A stretch of 12,883 nt of DNA, taken from NCBI GenBank assembly GCA_019750655.1, contig JAIEOG010000335.1:1-12883 (forward strand), written 5' to 3'. The notes under the pieces were generated by a model. It searched no databases and was not told where the DNA came from. It was given only the letters and a program-made list of their open reading frames with translations. Shown in pieces: positions 12,639-12,883 of the stretch (its first letter is position 1; each line of letters opens with the position of its first letter). The position numbers were made by a program, and so were the translations under genes. Source of the stretch: a bacterium. GTDB taxonomy: Bacteria > Bdellovibrionota > FAC87 > UBA2466.

Positions 12639-12883
12639 TCAGGAAAGTTGATCTCGCAAAAGACTGCGAAGATCGACTGCCATACGAGGCCGCAGAGCTT
12701 GTTTGCGATCTTCGAGTTCACGGACGGAGGGAATAACCGACGCGGACTGCTGGCGCACGGGGCTGGCGCGGAGCGCGCGCAACTCTTCTTCTTCAGCGCT
12801 GGGAGGGCCGAAATTATTTTGCGTTTCTTGGCGGGTGAGCACCGCTTGCGCGCGATCGCAAACACGGCTCAACGCTTTCAAAT
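12639..12883 (-). CDS. 3' end of an unrecognised gene cut by the window edge
   Basis: About 80 C-terminal residues are visible, ending at the TGA 12641-12639; the frame is open to the right edge, so the start is outside. The sequence is highly charged and probably helical (AEEEELRALRASP, SVRELEDRKQALRPRMAVDL, then RSLLRDQLS), with no membrane segment. I chose this frame over the overlapping 12626-12865 frame because its composition is balanced, whereas the other is Cys/Ser/Lys rich and needs an internal start. No family is recognised. Confidence 0.5.
   Translation of the reverse strand, partial: LKALSRVCDRAQAVLTRQETQNNFGPPSAEEEELRALRASPVRQQSASVIPSVRELEDRKQALRPRMAVDLRSLLRDQLS

Noticed and set aside
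12626..12865. 79-codon - strand frame at the right edge
   Set aside because: Overlaps the more protein-like frame ending at 12639; Lys/Cys/Ser-rich composition looks like a shadow, though this is not certain.
1..12883. CRISPR arrays, insertion sequences, transposases, tRNA or rRNA genes
   Set aside because: No regularly spaced repeats, transposase motifs, terminal inverted repeats with target duplications, or tRNA/rRNA cores were seen.

Overview
The window (about 55-58% G+C by eye) looks like a chromosomal stretch of a Gram-negative bacterium. It combines ClpB, a membrane-anchored two-PDZ HtrA protease, a FYDLN-type zinc-ribbon protein, a Tad/Flp pilus cluster and a PHB/PHA-accumulation regulator (PhaR type). 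Together these suggest a deltaproteobacterial or Bdellovibrionota-like organism. That is inference from gene content; no rRNA or tRNA is present to confirm it.

Bases 3-5353 (+ strand) carry clpB (its first ~45-50 codons lie outside the window), a DegP/DegQ-type htrA, a PfkB-family carbohydrate kinase and a small acidic zinc-ribbon protein. The first two are tightly linked, with the htrA ribosome-binding site overlapping the clpB stop. This is a protein-quality-control block with a sugar kinase attached.

Bases 8795-5363 (- strand) form one compact operon for a Tad/Flp-type pilus or secretion assembly. The order is Flp pilin, TadE-like pseudopilin, TadG-like pseudopilin, a 56-aa prepilin-like protein, CpaB/RcpC (SAF domain), an exported PEGA-domain protein and a 74-aa single-pass membrane protein. 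Genes are coupled by overlaps, two of them GTGA. The secretin, the ATPase (TadA) and the TadB/TadC platform are not here. A sigma-54-like site precedes the pilin gene.

Bases 8890-9921 (+) encode an exported helical protein I do not recognise. It converges, with one base between stop codons, on a two-gene - strand unit: a 168-aa cytosolic unknown (11554-11048) and an exported protein with a HEAT-like N-terminus (11038-9923). The leader of that unit can form two mutually exclusive hairpins, one of which hides the ribosome-binding site.

Bases 11856-12278 (-) encode a PhaR-type regulator followed by a hairpin that may be its terminator. Upstream lies a 360-base gene-free stretch with an 11-bp inverted repeat enclosing several hairpins, plus a TTGACA promoter candidate. 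The 3' end of an unrecognised gene enters from the right edge (12883-12639, -).

The least ordinary parts are the pilus operon (a 56-aa prepilin-like gene, and a TadG-like signal sequence split between frames), the SD-sequestering leader at 11560-11594 and the structured element upstream of phaR.
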